IMG/VR virus record: IMGVR_UViG_3300017697_003800
Span: 1 to 48,018 of that record
DNA length: 48,018 nt
Direction: 5' to 3' (one strand)
Source: a virus
Shown here one piece after another: positions 1 to 7,582 of this stretch. Numbering within the stretch: the stretch's first letter is position 1; each line of letters starts with the position of its first letter. A model generated the notes under the pieces. The model was not told the origin of the DNA. It saw nothing but the letters and a program-made list of their open reading frames with translations, and made no database searches. The position numbers were made by a program, and so were the translations under genes.

Positions 1-1266
1 ATGCAATATGGCAGGACAGTCTTTACCATGCGTGTACGCCGCTGTGTATTGCATATAAGGGGTGTTTTTTACGCCTGTAGGGAGGGCAAAATAGTCGTTT
101 ACATCCTCTTCCAGTATGGCTGGAGCGAACGGTCTGAACTTCTGTCTCTTCTTGATTCCATTTACCAGATCCTTGATCTCCTCACCCCTGGGGTCTGCTA
201 GTAATGATCTATTACCAAGTGCCCTCGGTCCGAACTCTGCTTTACCATTTGCAACTCCCACCATTTTGTTTTCTTTCAATTCTTTAATTATTGCGTCCAC
301 AGGATACTCACCTTCGATGTTGTGTCCCAGGAACGGGCTCTTCCAGTTGATACGTGACTTTTGATGTGCGGCTATGCAACCCAAACTGGATCCTGCATCT
401 CCCGGATTTGGTATTATCCATATGTTGTCAAACAATCCTAGGTTTGCAAGTACCTTGTTGGCCGCACAGTTGAGTGCCACTCCGCCGGCATATACTAAAT
501 TACGTGATCCATACTTGCTGGCCCTGTGCCATAGATCTGCAAGGCATTCTTCAGTGACTGCCTGTATGCTGGCCGCTAGGTCCATTGGATCTGCTTCCGG
601 ATGCCATTCACTCAGTCCCCTGTGTAAATTTTTCTTGAGTTTGAAGGGTGACTGATGCACGAAGTCATTGTATATGTCTTCCTTGTATTTGGGTTCGCCA
701 TATGCGGCCATGCCCATTAAAATATATTCCTCTTCTGCGGGTTTGAGTCCACAACGATGTGTGAACGCACTGTAGAGTATTCCTATGCTATGTGGATATT
801 TGATTGTTTCTTTTCTCTCAATCCAAACTTTATCAGCAGTTGATATGGACACCGTATCCCATTCACCTATTGCGTCCACTGTGAGTATTGTGGCTTCTCT
901 GAAAGGTGATGTGAAATAACCTGCCGCGGCGTGTGAGTCATGGTGTTTCACATACTCATCTATCTTGATGTTGAAATGATCCAGGTGCCATTGTGGCATC
1001 TCCGTATAACTGAAAGCGTCTGCCCATTGTCCTGCGTACAGTTGTCTTGTTTTCTTCAGCAATGGTTTCTCATAGTACACAACCTTGTCAAATGGTCCAA
1101 ACGTGTTTGCTTCATTTACTATTGCCCAATTAAGGTAATGATCATTCTTTACCCTGGAATAACGTTCCGCATGTGCGGCCCATAGCACTTCACCTATACC
1201 TGAACTGTAATCTACGACACTCATAGATGCATCATGGTTCATGCAATTTATACCTAGTATCTTCAT
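1..1266 (-). CDS. NodU/CmcH-family O-carbamoyltransferase, C-terminus cut by window edge
   Basis: The frame is open from an ATG at 1266 to the window edge (422 codons, no stop), so the C-terminal part is missing; family members are usually about 550-600 residues. The N-terminus carries the Kae1-like domain: an HDAS motif at residues 11-14, HHDSHAA at 108-114 and an Asp at 131. The H108-x3-H112 and D131 spacing matches the metal site of the TobZ/NodU fold, and PGDAGSS at 288-294 supplies a further Asp. The C-terminal half has the family signatures AGGVALNC (260-267), FGPRALGNRSLLADPR (345-360) and FRPFAPAILEE (377-387). The family transfers a carbamoyl group from carbamoyl phosphate to a hydroxyl, classically on sugars or antibiotics; some phage members act on 5-hydroxymethylcytosine. 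The start overlaps the trxB stop (TAATG), which indicates translational coupling. The family call is secure; the substrate is unknown. Confidence 0.93.
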   Translation of the reverse strand, partial: MKILGINCMNHDASMSVVDYSSGIGEVLWAAHAERYSRVKNDHYLNWAIVNEANTFGPFDKVVYYEKPLLKKTRQLYAGQWADAFSYTEMPQWHLDHFNIKIDEYVKHHDSHAAAGYFTSPFREATILTVDAIGEWDTVSISTADKVWIERKETIKYPHSIGILYSAFTHRCGLKPAEEEYILMGMAAYGEPKYKEDIYNDFVHQSPFKLKKNLHRGLSEWHPEADPMDLAASIQAVTEECLADLWHRASKYGSRNLVYAGGVALNCAANKVLANLGLFDNIWIIPNPGDAGSSLGCIAAHQKSRINWKSPFLGHNIEGEYPVDAIIKELKENKMVGVANGKAEFGPRALGNRSLLADPRGEEIKDLVNGIKKRQKFRPFAPAILEEDVNDYFALPTGVKNTPYMQYTAAYTHGKDCPAILH

Positions 1267-2213
1267 TAGGATTCCTTTGCGGCTAGATATTTCTCGGCCT
1301 CTAGTGCGGCCATACAACCCATTCCTGCGGCTGTGACTGCCTGCCTGTAGGTTTTATCTTTCACATCGCCTGCGGCATACACACCAGGTATATTTGTTTC
1401 TGTACTATCTGGTCTAGTAATGATGTAGTTTTCATCGTCCATTTCTATCTGTCCTTTGAAAATTTGTGTTGCCGGGTCATGTCCTATTGCTATAAACACA
1501 CCATCAACATCTACAGTTGCAGTGCCTAAACCAAAATCATCTTTTGTATTTTTTAATTTTACGCCAGTCACATTGAGTGGATCGTCATTTCCAATCACTT
1601 CTTCTATTTGGCTATTCCATATGACTTGTACTTTTGGATTGCTAAACAACCTATCTTGTAATATTTTTTCTGCCCTTAGACTGTCTCTTCTGTGTACAAG
1701 GTAAACTTTACTAGCAATATTCGTCAAGTATAATGCTTCTTCAACAGCACTGTTACCGCCGCCTACCACTAATACTGTTTTGTCTTTGAAAAAGAATCCA
1801 TCACAGGTGGCACAGGCACTTACACCATAACCGTTAAATTTCTTTTCACTGTCGATGCCCAACCATCTTGCTTGGGCGCCTGTAGATATGATTACACTGT
1901 CTGCCGTGTATGTTTCCCCACTTTCTCCTATTGCTGTGAAAGGCCTTTGACTGAAGTCCACGGACTTGATCATGTCTGTGATGATATCCGTTCCAACACT
2001 CTTTGCCTGTTGTTGCATCTGTTCCATCAACCACGGACCTTGTATCACATCACCAAATCCTGGATAGTTTTCAACGTCTGTCGTGATCGTCAACTGACCA
2101 CCTGGTTGTGTGCCTTGAACCATCATTGGCTTCAGCATGGCCCTCGCTGTGTATATTGCCGCCGTGTATCCTGCGGGTCCTGATCCGATTATCAATACTT
2201 TCGAGTGTTTCAT
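1266..2213 (-). CDS. trxB: Thioredoxin reductase (NADPH, FAD)
   Basis: A 315-residue protein of normal length for bacterial low-molecular-weight thioredoxin reductase. It has the N-terminal FAD motif GSGPAG at 10-15, the redox-active CATC at 134-137, a second dinucleotide fold (VVGGGNSAVEEA) for NADPH just after, and the C-terminal GVYAAGDV FAD motif. It would reduce thioredoxin or a similar disulfide carrier with NADPH in the host cytoplasm. I chose the ATG at 2213, not the in-frame ATG at 2234, because a strong GGAGGA lies about 6 bases upstream, the FAD motif is at the usual distance, and the ATG overlaps the upstream stop as ATGA. No thioredoxin or glutaredoxin is visible in the window, so its partner is either host-encoded or elsewhere in the phage. 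It may supply electrons for ribonucleotide reduction or maintain the cysteine-rich radical SAM proteins of this operon; both are inferences. Confidence 0.95.
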   Translation of the reverse strand: MKHSKVLIIGSGPAGYTAAIYTARAMLKPMMVQGTQPGGQLTITTDVENYPGFGDVIQGPWLMEQMQQQAKSVGTDIITDMIKSVDFSQRPFTAIGESGETYTADSVIISTGAQARWLGIDSEKKFNGYGVSACATCDGFFFKDKTVLVVGGGNSAVEEALYLTNIASKVYLVHRRDSLRAEKILQDRLFSNPKVQVIWNSQIEEVIGNDDPLNVTGVKLKNTKDDFGLGTATVDVDGVFIAIGHDPATQIFKGQIEMDDENYIITRPDSTETNIPGVYAAGDVKDKTYRQAVTAAGMGCMAALEAEKYLAAKES

Positions 2214-2365
2214 TTTGTTTCCTCCTGATGCCATCCCATGTCCTCTATGTTCTTACTCTTGCACTTTGGACACACCCAACCTTCGTCTGTGTCAAAATCT
2301 TGTGCAAGATCTTGTGGTGCACCACGCCACTTGCAATCATAACAGTACCAGTTCCACCATGTCAT
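2210..2365 (-). CDS. 51-residue zinc-ribbon protein
   Basis: A small frame from ATG at 2365 to TGA at 2210. It carries two CxxC knuckles, YCYDCKW near residues 7-13 and WVCPKCKS near 30-37, separated by about 20 residues, the classic pattern of a zinc ribbon or rubredoxin-like metal site. It is coupled at both ends: its ATG overlaps the stop of the upstream GNAT-like gene (ATGA), and its stop overlaps the trxB start (ATGA). The lack of intergenic space and the metal-binding pattern make it a real gene rather than a chance frame. Possible roles are a zinc-binding adaptor or, less likely, a rubredoxin-type electron carrier for TrxB; the sequence does not decide. No specific function is known to me. 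Confidence 0.8.
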   Translation of the reverse strand: MTWWNWYCYDCKWRGAPQDLAQDFDTDEGWVCPKCKSKNIEDMGWHQEETK

Positions 2366-2919
2366 TTAATGTTGAACCAACCTTTTGCTCTATCCCTCAA
2401 TTTCTCCCACTGGTCCAATTCGATGTCATATTCAAAGTTCTGTGTTGTTAGATGTTTTCCCACCAACTTGGCTCCATTCTTCAAGTGGAACTTCTCCGCC
2501 ATTTCCGTTAGAGGTGAGAGCGTCACTAATCTGTTCAGGTGGTTGGATTCCTTTATCATCTTGTACACTTCATTGACTATGTGCTTTCCGCCACCCTTCT
2601 TCTTGGCCCACACTGTGTAGGCTATTGCAGTCGTGCCCTGCACTCCTGCCCTGTGTACTGCCTGCATGGCGGCGTCTCGGCTCATGGTGTCCATCTCCTC
2701 CACGCTCTTTGGTATTCCGTTTGTGAATGCGAAACACATGACAGCCGCTATGTCGCCTTCCTCGTCTTTGATCCCATATATCTTCCTACCATGTGTTTGC
2801 CTGAACTCTAGGCTTAATTCTGGTCGTACCGGATCTTCCGTGACATCTATGTACGGCAACTCTGTTAATTCAAACTTTGGCTTCTTCTCCAGTGCCTTTT
2901 TAATTTTTGCAAGTACCAT
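2362..2919 (-). CDS. GNAT-like acetyltransferase family protein (185 aa)
   Basis: A 185-residue protein with the layout of a GCN5-type N-acetyltransferase: beta strands around residues 46-66, a glycine-rich turn KKKGGGKHIV (106-115) at the place where GNAT enzymes bind the acetyl-CoA pyrophosphate, a following helix, then a strand and a segment (EMAEKFHLKNGAKLVG) like the C-terminal 'FYxxxGF' part of the fold. The catalytic identity and acceptor are unknown. It sits between a 34-residue gene and the zinc-ribbon gene, whose start overlaps its stop. In the context of neighbouring glycosyltransferase and carbamoyltransferase genes it could acylate an amino sugar, but that is inference. No clear Shine-Dalgarno is seen; translation may depend on coupling. 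Confidence 0.6.
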   Translation of the reverse strand: MVLAKIKKALEKKPKFELTELPYIDVTEDPVRPELSLEFRQTHGRKIYGIKDEEGDIAAVMCFAFTNGIPKSVEEMDTMSRDAAMQAVHRAGVQGTTAIAYTVWAKKKGGGKHIVNEVYKMIKESNHLNRLVTLSPLTEMAEKFHLKNGAKLVGKHLTTQNFEYDIELDQWEKLRDRAKGWFNIK

Positions 2920-2920
2920 T

Positions 2921-3025
2921 TTATTTGTATATGAATGGGTCTTTCTTTTTCAACTCTTTGAGTCTCTTCCTGTACTTGATCTCTTGTTTGATCTTGTTGA
3001 CCAGATTCTTTATCCAAGTAAACAT
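2921..3025 (-). CDS. Very small basic helical protein (34 aa)
   Basis: A 34-residue frame starting at ATG 3025 and ending with TAA at 2921. It has a good Shine-Dalgarno (TAGGAGA) 6-8 bases upstream, inside the end of the preceding gene, and its ATG overlaps that gene's stop (TAATG). The protein is strongly basic: 14 of 34 residues are Lys or Arg, beginning MFTWIKNLVNKIKQEIK. It is predicted to form one amphipathic helix, with a hydrophobic face at the N-terminus. Possible roles include a nucleic-acid- or membrane-associated peptide; I cannot assign one. The coupling and ribosome-binding site argue that it is translated. Confidence 0.65.
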   Translation of the reverse strand: MFTWIKNLVNKIKQEIKYRKRLKELKKKDPFIYK

Positions 3026-3816
3026 TATTTGTCTCCTATTAGTTTATTAAAAGTTGGTAACATTAATTGTACAGCATCTTGGTGGGCCTCGTCAAGTGGA
3101 TGTGTTGTTCCACGTGGATAATCCTCCAACATCGCCCATTGGTTGAACCCCATCATCCTCTCCCCAAATGAGAACCATTTGGTAAAATCTATTTCTTTAT
3201 GCAGAGCAGACAACAGGTTATCCTGGTCCTTGTGTTGCTTGAATTCGTCATAGAACAGAGTGTTGTCAGCCAGTGTGAACATGAATGGTATTTGTTTCTT
3301 TTCCAATATGTTCTGCAACCAGATGATGCTCTTCCAACTGAGGTAAGTCTCATGATATTGATTGGCCGCATGCTTGTAGATGGCCTCCGCGAACGGTTTC
3401 ACTCCCGTCTCCGCGAATGTGTCCCTCCTGGTTCTCCATTGCTCCTGCTGTGACTCAGAACCTGCTAGACTCCTAAATGCTTCCTCATTGCCGGTGTCTG
3501 TGTCCCACGGAGATATTGATGTCCACCTTGTGTTTTCCAAGGCCTGATGTCTGGGCATGGCCCAATCATATCTCGATAGGAAACTCCACATAACCACAAC
3601 ACCTCCCACATCTGTGTTGTTGGCCACTGCATTAAACACACGTCTGGCTATTCCACTGTTTCCAGTACCGGGGTATGCCGTACATACGTATTCGTGCTCC
3701 TGCGGTTTCAACCCATGAGCCCATGTTTTTTTGCTTGGTCTTTTACCCTCTTGGTCATCGCTGAGCTCGTGTCCGTATGTGAAACTGCAACCGCCTGCTA
3801 TAAATTTTTTAGTCAT
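3025..3816 (-). CDS. SGNH/GDSL-like hydrolase or acyltransferase homologue 1
   Basis: A 263-residue protein with a Gly-Cys-Ser-Phe-Thr motif at residues 9-13, in the position of block I (GDSxT) of SGNH hydrolases, with the putative nucleophile Ser11. A glycine/asparagine turn (GTGN) corresponds to block II, a MWS segment lies near block III, and a C-terminal HPLDEAH (239-245) keeps the Asp242-x2-His245 of block V. SGNH enzymes remove or transfer acyl groups on lipids, glycans and peptidoglycan. The Asp of GDS is replaced by Cys, typical of a marine-phage 'GCSFT' subgroup. It overlaps the stop of the upstream radical SAM gene by 8 bases, and the 34-residue gene starts on its stop. The fold call is fairly safe; activity and substrate are not known. 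Confidence 0.65.
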   Translation of the reverse strand: MTKKFIAGGCSFTYGHELSDDQEGKRPSKKTWAHGLKPQEHEYVCTAYPGTGNSGIARRVFNAVANNTDVGGVVVMWSFLSRYDWAMPRHQALENTRWTSISPWDTDTGNEEAFRSLAGSESQQEQWRTRRDTFAETGVKPFAEAIYKHAANQYHETYLSWKSIIWLQNILEKKQIPFMFTLADNTLFYDEFKQHKDQDNLLSALHKEIDFTKWFSFGERMMGFNQWAMLEDYPRGTTHPLDEAHQDAVQLMLPTFNKLIGDK

Positions 3817-4990
3817 ATATTTTTAATATGTTATTTAAAAGTGGAAACATATCTCCAAAATTTTCTTTCCTGTACTTGTCTGTCTGTAGTATCCTTGCCT
3901 TACGTTGTTCTCTGATCTCGGGTGTGTCCCTGTCAGCGGCGTTCATGAACCTTATGCTGGGTTGATAGTCTGTGAGCATGTGATACCTGTCCTGAACTAT
4001 GTCCTTGACCTGTCGTGGCAGTGTCTGTATATTAAACACATCTGGGTCAAAGCATGTATTGACATAGAAAAATTTAGGTTGGAACTGTGCTACCCATAGT
4101 GCCATCTTTGCCCAGTTGAACACGTTGAAAATAGACACCGTGGAACATATTTGGAAGTCCATGTTGGCTGTTTTACGTTCCTTAAACTTGACTAGATTTT
4201 GATTTACCTCTCGCCACTTGGCAGGATGCCTCTGGTACTCGAATGGTTCTCCCACGTCGTCTATGCTAAATGCTATCTCCACATGTTTGAAACAACTCCA
4301 TAGGTCAAATATCGCCTGTGGTGGTAACTGCGTGCCATTGGTGTTGTAGTGTATGTCTATGTTTTTGGCATATCCCTTCTCCACACAGTGCATCAAGATC
4401 TTGAAGTGGTCCTTGATCATGAACGGCTCGCCGCCTGTGAACTCAAAGTACTCCACGTGTTTTAGATCCTCCTTGAGGTCTTCAAAAAACTGTGGGTTAC
4501 GTTTTGGCCAGCCACCCTCCTTCAGTTGTTTTCTGGCAACAGGATTGTCTCCGCCCTTGGCCGTCTCATAATCTATCTCTTCCTGTGCCCACTTCGAGGA
4601 ACTCCATGATCCGCATATCCTACATTTTAAATTACACACGTTGCCCAACTTAAAGTCAATGAACTTGAGGGTTGGCTCGCTATTGGGGGTCCACTCTGTC
4701 AAACTTTTCTTCATCTTGTATATAGAGTTCTGTCTCTTAGAAGTCTTTTCAGCGTCCTCCTCCTGCCAACAGCTCTGACACCCTATAGGACGTTCACCGT
4801 TTCTAAACTGTGTTCTAAGATTGTCCATGTATTCTGTATCTTGTATAGATTTCAGACTTTGTTCGTACACTTTCACTCCAGGAATACTTCCCTTGTACAA
4901 ACAGCAAGGCGATGCGCCGCCATTTACATCAACTTCAAGGTGTGTCCAAGGTAATGGACAAATGTTTGATTTTATATACTTGTCCACCAC
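3809..4990 (-). CDS. Radical SAM protein A with N-terminal SPASM/twitch-like cysteine cluster
   Basis: A 393-residue protein. The radical SAM core has the cluster motif C119-x3-C123-x2-C126, followed by the SAM-binding GGEP at 185-188. Before the core, residues 11-74 hold C11-PLPW, PCC at 28-30 and C71-x2-C74-W, an arrangement that looks like a SPASM or twitch auxiliary-cluster segment, normally found C-terminal to the core. The C-terminus ends in a D-x2-R ... FP motif shared with paralogues C, D and E. SPASM/twitch enzymes typically modify peptides or small metabolites by radical chemistry; no substrate is evident here. The start is GTG at 4990, with AAGG about 7 bases upstream and a 19-base overlap with the upstream gene. 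A second GTG follows immediately and could also serve. Confidence 0.88.
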   Translation of the reverse strand: MVDKYIKSNICPLPWTHLEVDVNGGASPCCLYKGSIPGVKVYEQSLKSIQDTEYMDNLRTQFRNGERPIGCQSCWQEEDAEKTSKRQNSIYKMKKSLTEWTPNSEPTLKFIDFKLGNVCNLKCRICGSWSSSKWAQEEIDYETAKGGDNPVARKQLKEGGWPKRNPQFFEDLKEDLKHVEYFEFTGGEPFMIKDHFKILMHCVEKGYAKNIDIHYNTNGTQLPPQAIFDLWSCFKHVEIAFSIDDVGEPFEYQRHPAKWREVNQNLVKFKERKTANMDFQICSTVSIFNVFNWAKMALWVAQFQPKFFYVNTCFDPDVFNIQTLPRQVKDIVQDRYHMLTDYQPSIRFMNAADRDTPEIREQRKARILQTDKYRKENFGDMFPLLNNILKIYD

Positions 4991-6312
4991 TCTAATGCCT
5001 TTTTGTTTTTTGCTAATATTTTTCTGATATCTGTACCTCTGATCCTGTCTAAACGTTCAATTTCCGATTTGCCTTGTTCCTGTCCTTTTTTATATAATTT
5101 TTCATCATACACTAGCTCATTGTTTCTTTTTTGTTTCTGCATTTCGTCCAACTGTCCAAAAAAATTGTTTAGATTCGAATTTTTGTATTTGGTTGTTTTT
5201 TCTCGTACATCATCTATTATCTCACTCATTATATCGTATGGCATGAACAACGGTGCCATAGCATTGTCGTGTGAAAAATTAAAAACCTGCTTTGTTAGTA
5301 GTTCAACATTTAATTCATTGCTTAATTTGACCATGTTTTCTAGGTCAAACAATCCCGGTAGTGTGATAGTCAAATCCAACTGCATTCTTTTGTAAGCATG
5401 GGTGTTATCGCAAAATTTCAATCCGTATTTGATGTTCTCCAACCATTCATCATATTTCAGTCCGGTACGTATGTATTCTCCCACTTCTCCCGTGCCGTCT
5501 ATTGATGCACATATCTGAAACTTAGGGAAAAATTTTAATATGTCATCAAATAAATTCTTGCCATAAAAGTTGATACGACTCATGTTAGAATTGTATCTGG
5601 CTAGAACTTTATCAGCATATCCCAACTCCTTGATCCTCTCCATAGCCGTCCAATGTATCTTCCACATCAGGGGTTCTCCACCGCACCAATACAGTTCAGT
5701 TATGCGTTTTTCTTCAACTGCTTCTGTGAACTCTTTTACTACTTGTTGATCATGAAACTTTGCTAGTTGCTCTTTAATATCTTTTCTACCCCAGATTCTA
5801 TAATTTTCGTAATCACCTTTGCCATGTTTTTTATTTTCTGTTTCCCAGGTACTACTGAGCATGTCACCACACATCCTACAACTGAAATTGCACAGGTTAG
5901 AAAATCTATAATCAAAACTTTCTGTCTGCATTGTCGTGGCTCCTGTTTCGTCTGTGCTGTCATATGCTTCTTCTACTTTGTTTTTGTACAACCAATTGAA
6001 GTGCTGTCTATACACCTGTTCATTCAACAGTTTGTGATTGCACACAGCACACTGCGGAATCTCTTCGCCCGCTAACAATTTCAATCTCACGGCTTTCATG
6101 TAATCTGAATTCCAATGCTGTTGAAGTGTGGTGAGATGTAATTTATCAGTTTTTCCAGTTTGATCCACTGAGTCTATGTACTGTTTGAAGTTCTCTGGTG
6201 TTTCTCGTGAACTACAACACAACCTTCTTTCCATCTGAGGTGAAAGATACGTGTGCGTCCATGGTGCCATACAAAATGTTTTGTTGCCTTCGCTAGGTTT
6301 AATTCTTTTCAT
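4972..6312 (-). CDS. Radical SAM protein B with N-terminal SPASM/twitch-like cysteine cluster
   Basis: A 446-residue paralogue. The N-terminal cysteine segment is C14-MAPW, CC at 32-33 and C88-x2-C91; the core motif is C141-x3-C145-x2-C148; the SAM-binding GGEP is at 211-214. It is the most divergent of the set at the C-terminus: the LDRIRG part of the shared tail motif is kept, but the FP dipeptide is replaced. It is also Lys/Glu-rich there. The ATG at 6312 has AAGGA about 6 bases upstream and overlaps the end of paralogue C by 14 bases. It probably binds two iron-sulfur clusters. The target is unknown. Confidence 0.87.
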   Translation of the reverse strand: MKRIKPSEGNKTFCMAPWTHTYLSPQMERRLCCSSRETPENFKQYIDSVDQTGKTDKLHLTTLQQHWNSDYMKAVRLKLLAGEEIPQCAVCNHKLLNEQVYRQHFNWLYKNKVEEAYDSTDETGATTMQTESFDYRFSNLCNFSCRMCGDMLSSTWETENKKHGKGDYENYRIWGRKDIKEQLAKFHDQQVVKEFTEAVEEKRITELYWCGGEPLMWKIHWTAMERIKELGYADKVLARYNSNMSRINFYGKNLFDDILKFFPKFQICASIDGTGEVGEYIRTGLKYDEWLENIKYGLKFCDNTHAYKRMQLDLTITLPGLFDLENMVKLSNELNVELLTKQVFNFSHDNAMAPLFMPYDIMSEIIDDVREKTTKYKNSNLNNFFGQLDEMQKQKRNNELVYDEKLYKKGQEQGKSEIERLDRIRGTDIRKILAKNKKALEWWTSI

Positions 6313-7582
6313 ACAATTCCTTCAATTCAGGAAATGTTTCAAGGATATTTTCATCTCTGATCACGTCCATCTTTTTCATTGTGTCTTTGAACTGCTGTAT
6401 GTCCTTGTTGTTATCTCTCCTCATCATGTAATCGAGGCCAGATTCAAACCCTTTGGTTGCCCTAGTAAGATTATCCAAAGGACGCAACCATTCTAAGTGC
6501 TTGTCTATTTTTTCTTTTACTTTTTGTTTGTATGAGTCTGGCAATAGGTCTATCCGCTGTGCGTATGGATATTGCAACAAGTTGAAGTTGAAGTCCTGTG
6601 GTTTCAACAATCCTTGATCTACCCAGTTCCTGTGGAAGTCTGAAATGTGTAATGCATTTATCAACCCCACTGTGCTTGAAATGTAGAAGTCCACTTGCGG
6701 ACAAACTTCTAACATACGTTTCCTGTTTGCTACCACATCCTTCCACACTGTGCCTTTACGCATGTACTCTCCCCTGGCACCTTCGGCATCTAGACTTGCA
6801 CCTATCGATACGGAATCAAACTTGTTCCATAATTCCAAGACATCAATATCCTTGTACTTTGTTCTCGTGAAGTTTGTATTGTATATCAGTCTTACGTGAT
6901 ACATCTTACGCCTATCAAGTTCTTTCAATATCCTGTAGTGTTCTTCCATGATTATTGGTTCTCCACCTGCGAAGTAGAACTGTTCCACGTGTTCGAACTG
7001 TTCCAACATCTGTTCCCATATGTCATCACTGCTTCTACCAACCTTCATTATCTTTGCATGGTTGGGAGGGGAACCTGTTAATTTTTTATGATCCTCGTAC
7101 CAGTTTGAACTGAACCATGTGCCACAACTCCTGCAGGCCAGATTACATAGGTTACTGAATCTGATATCCCAGTACTTTATAACAAAGTCTGCTGAGCCGT
7201 CAGGCTGTGTGTTTTCTATCATTCCAATATTGTGTCCAAAGTGTTTGTTTGAACTTAGGCGCAGACTGAAAAATCCCGACTGTTCTTGATCATAACATTT
7301 TGTACAGTGTTTGCTTTTCTTATTAGATAACATGTTTTGTCTTATCTGTCGCATGTCTTTTCCATTGAACACCGTCTCCATAGAATCCTTGTTCAAGTCT
7401 CCGACTGGATATTTGTCCAATGCAAAACAGCAAGGATATGCCCTACCATCAGGAAATGCATGGATGTGTAACCAAGGCATCATACAGAATGATTCGCTGT
7501 CTAGCAACAACTCCTTCTCTTTAGGAGTCATGTCTTTAATTTTTAGTTTCTCGGGCTCTTTCGCCCCGTACTCATATGCCAC
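6299..7582 (-). CDS. Radical SAM protein C with N-terminal SPASM/twitch-like cysteine cluster
   Basis: A 427-residue paralogue with the clearest SPASM-like head: C33-MMPW, a DGRAYPCC stretch ending at C51-C52, and C93-x2-C96. The core is C146-x3-C150-x2-C153, followed by GGEP in a strand context (YFAGGEP). The C-terminal tail holds D-x2-R-x5-I-x3-FPELKELY, matching A, D and E. The start is GTG at 7582, with GGAGA about 9 bases upstream inside the end of paralogue D (11-base overlap). The in-sequence ATG nearby is out of frame, and the next in-frame ATG lacks a ribosome-binding site. It probably carries the SAM cluster plus an auxiliary cluster; the substrate is unknown. Confidence 0.88.
   Translation of the reverse strand: MAYEYGAKEPEKLKIKDMTPKEKELLLDSESFCMMPWLHIHAFPDGRAYPCCFALDKYPVGDLNKDSMETVFNGKDMRQIRQNMLSNKKSKHCTKCYDQEQSGFFSLRLSSNKHFGHNIGMIENTQPDGSADFVIKYWDIRFSNLCNLACRSCGTWFSSNWYEDHKKLTGSPPNHAKIMKVGRSSDDIWEQMLEQFEHVEQFYFAGGEPIIMEEHYRILKELDRRKMYHVRLIYNTNFTRTKYKDIDVLELWNKFDSVSIGASLDAEGARGEYMRKGTVWKDVVANRKRMLEVCPQVDFYISSTVGLINALHISDFHRNWVDQGLLKPQDFNFNLLQYPYAQRIDLLPDSYKQKVKEKIDKHLEWLRPLDNLTRATKGFESGLDYMMRRDNNKDIQQFKDTMKKMDVIRDENILETFPELKELYEKN

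Noticed and set aside
2214-2234. Longer N-terminus of thioredoxin reductase (7 extra residues)
   Set aside because: The extra residues lie inside the zinc-ribbon gene and cover the GGAGGA ribosome-binding site of the chosen start.
2108-3121. Several plus-strand frames of 90-170 codons
   Set aside because: They are antisense to trxB, the zinc-ribbon, GNAT-like and SGNH-like genes, which carry clear family motifs and coupled starts.
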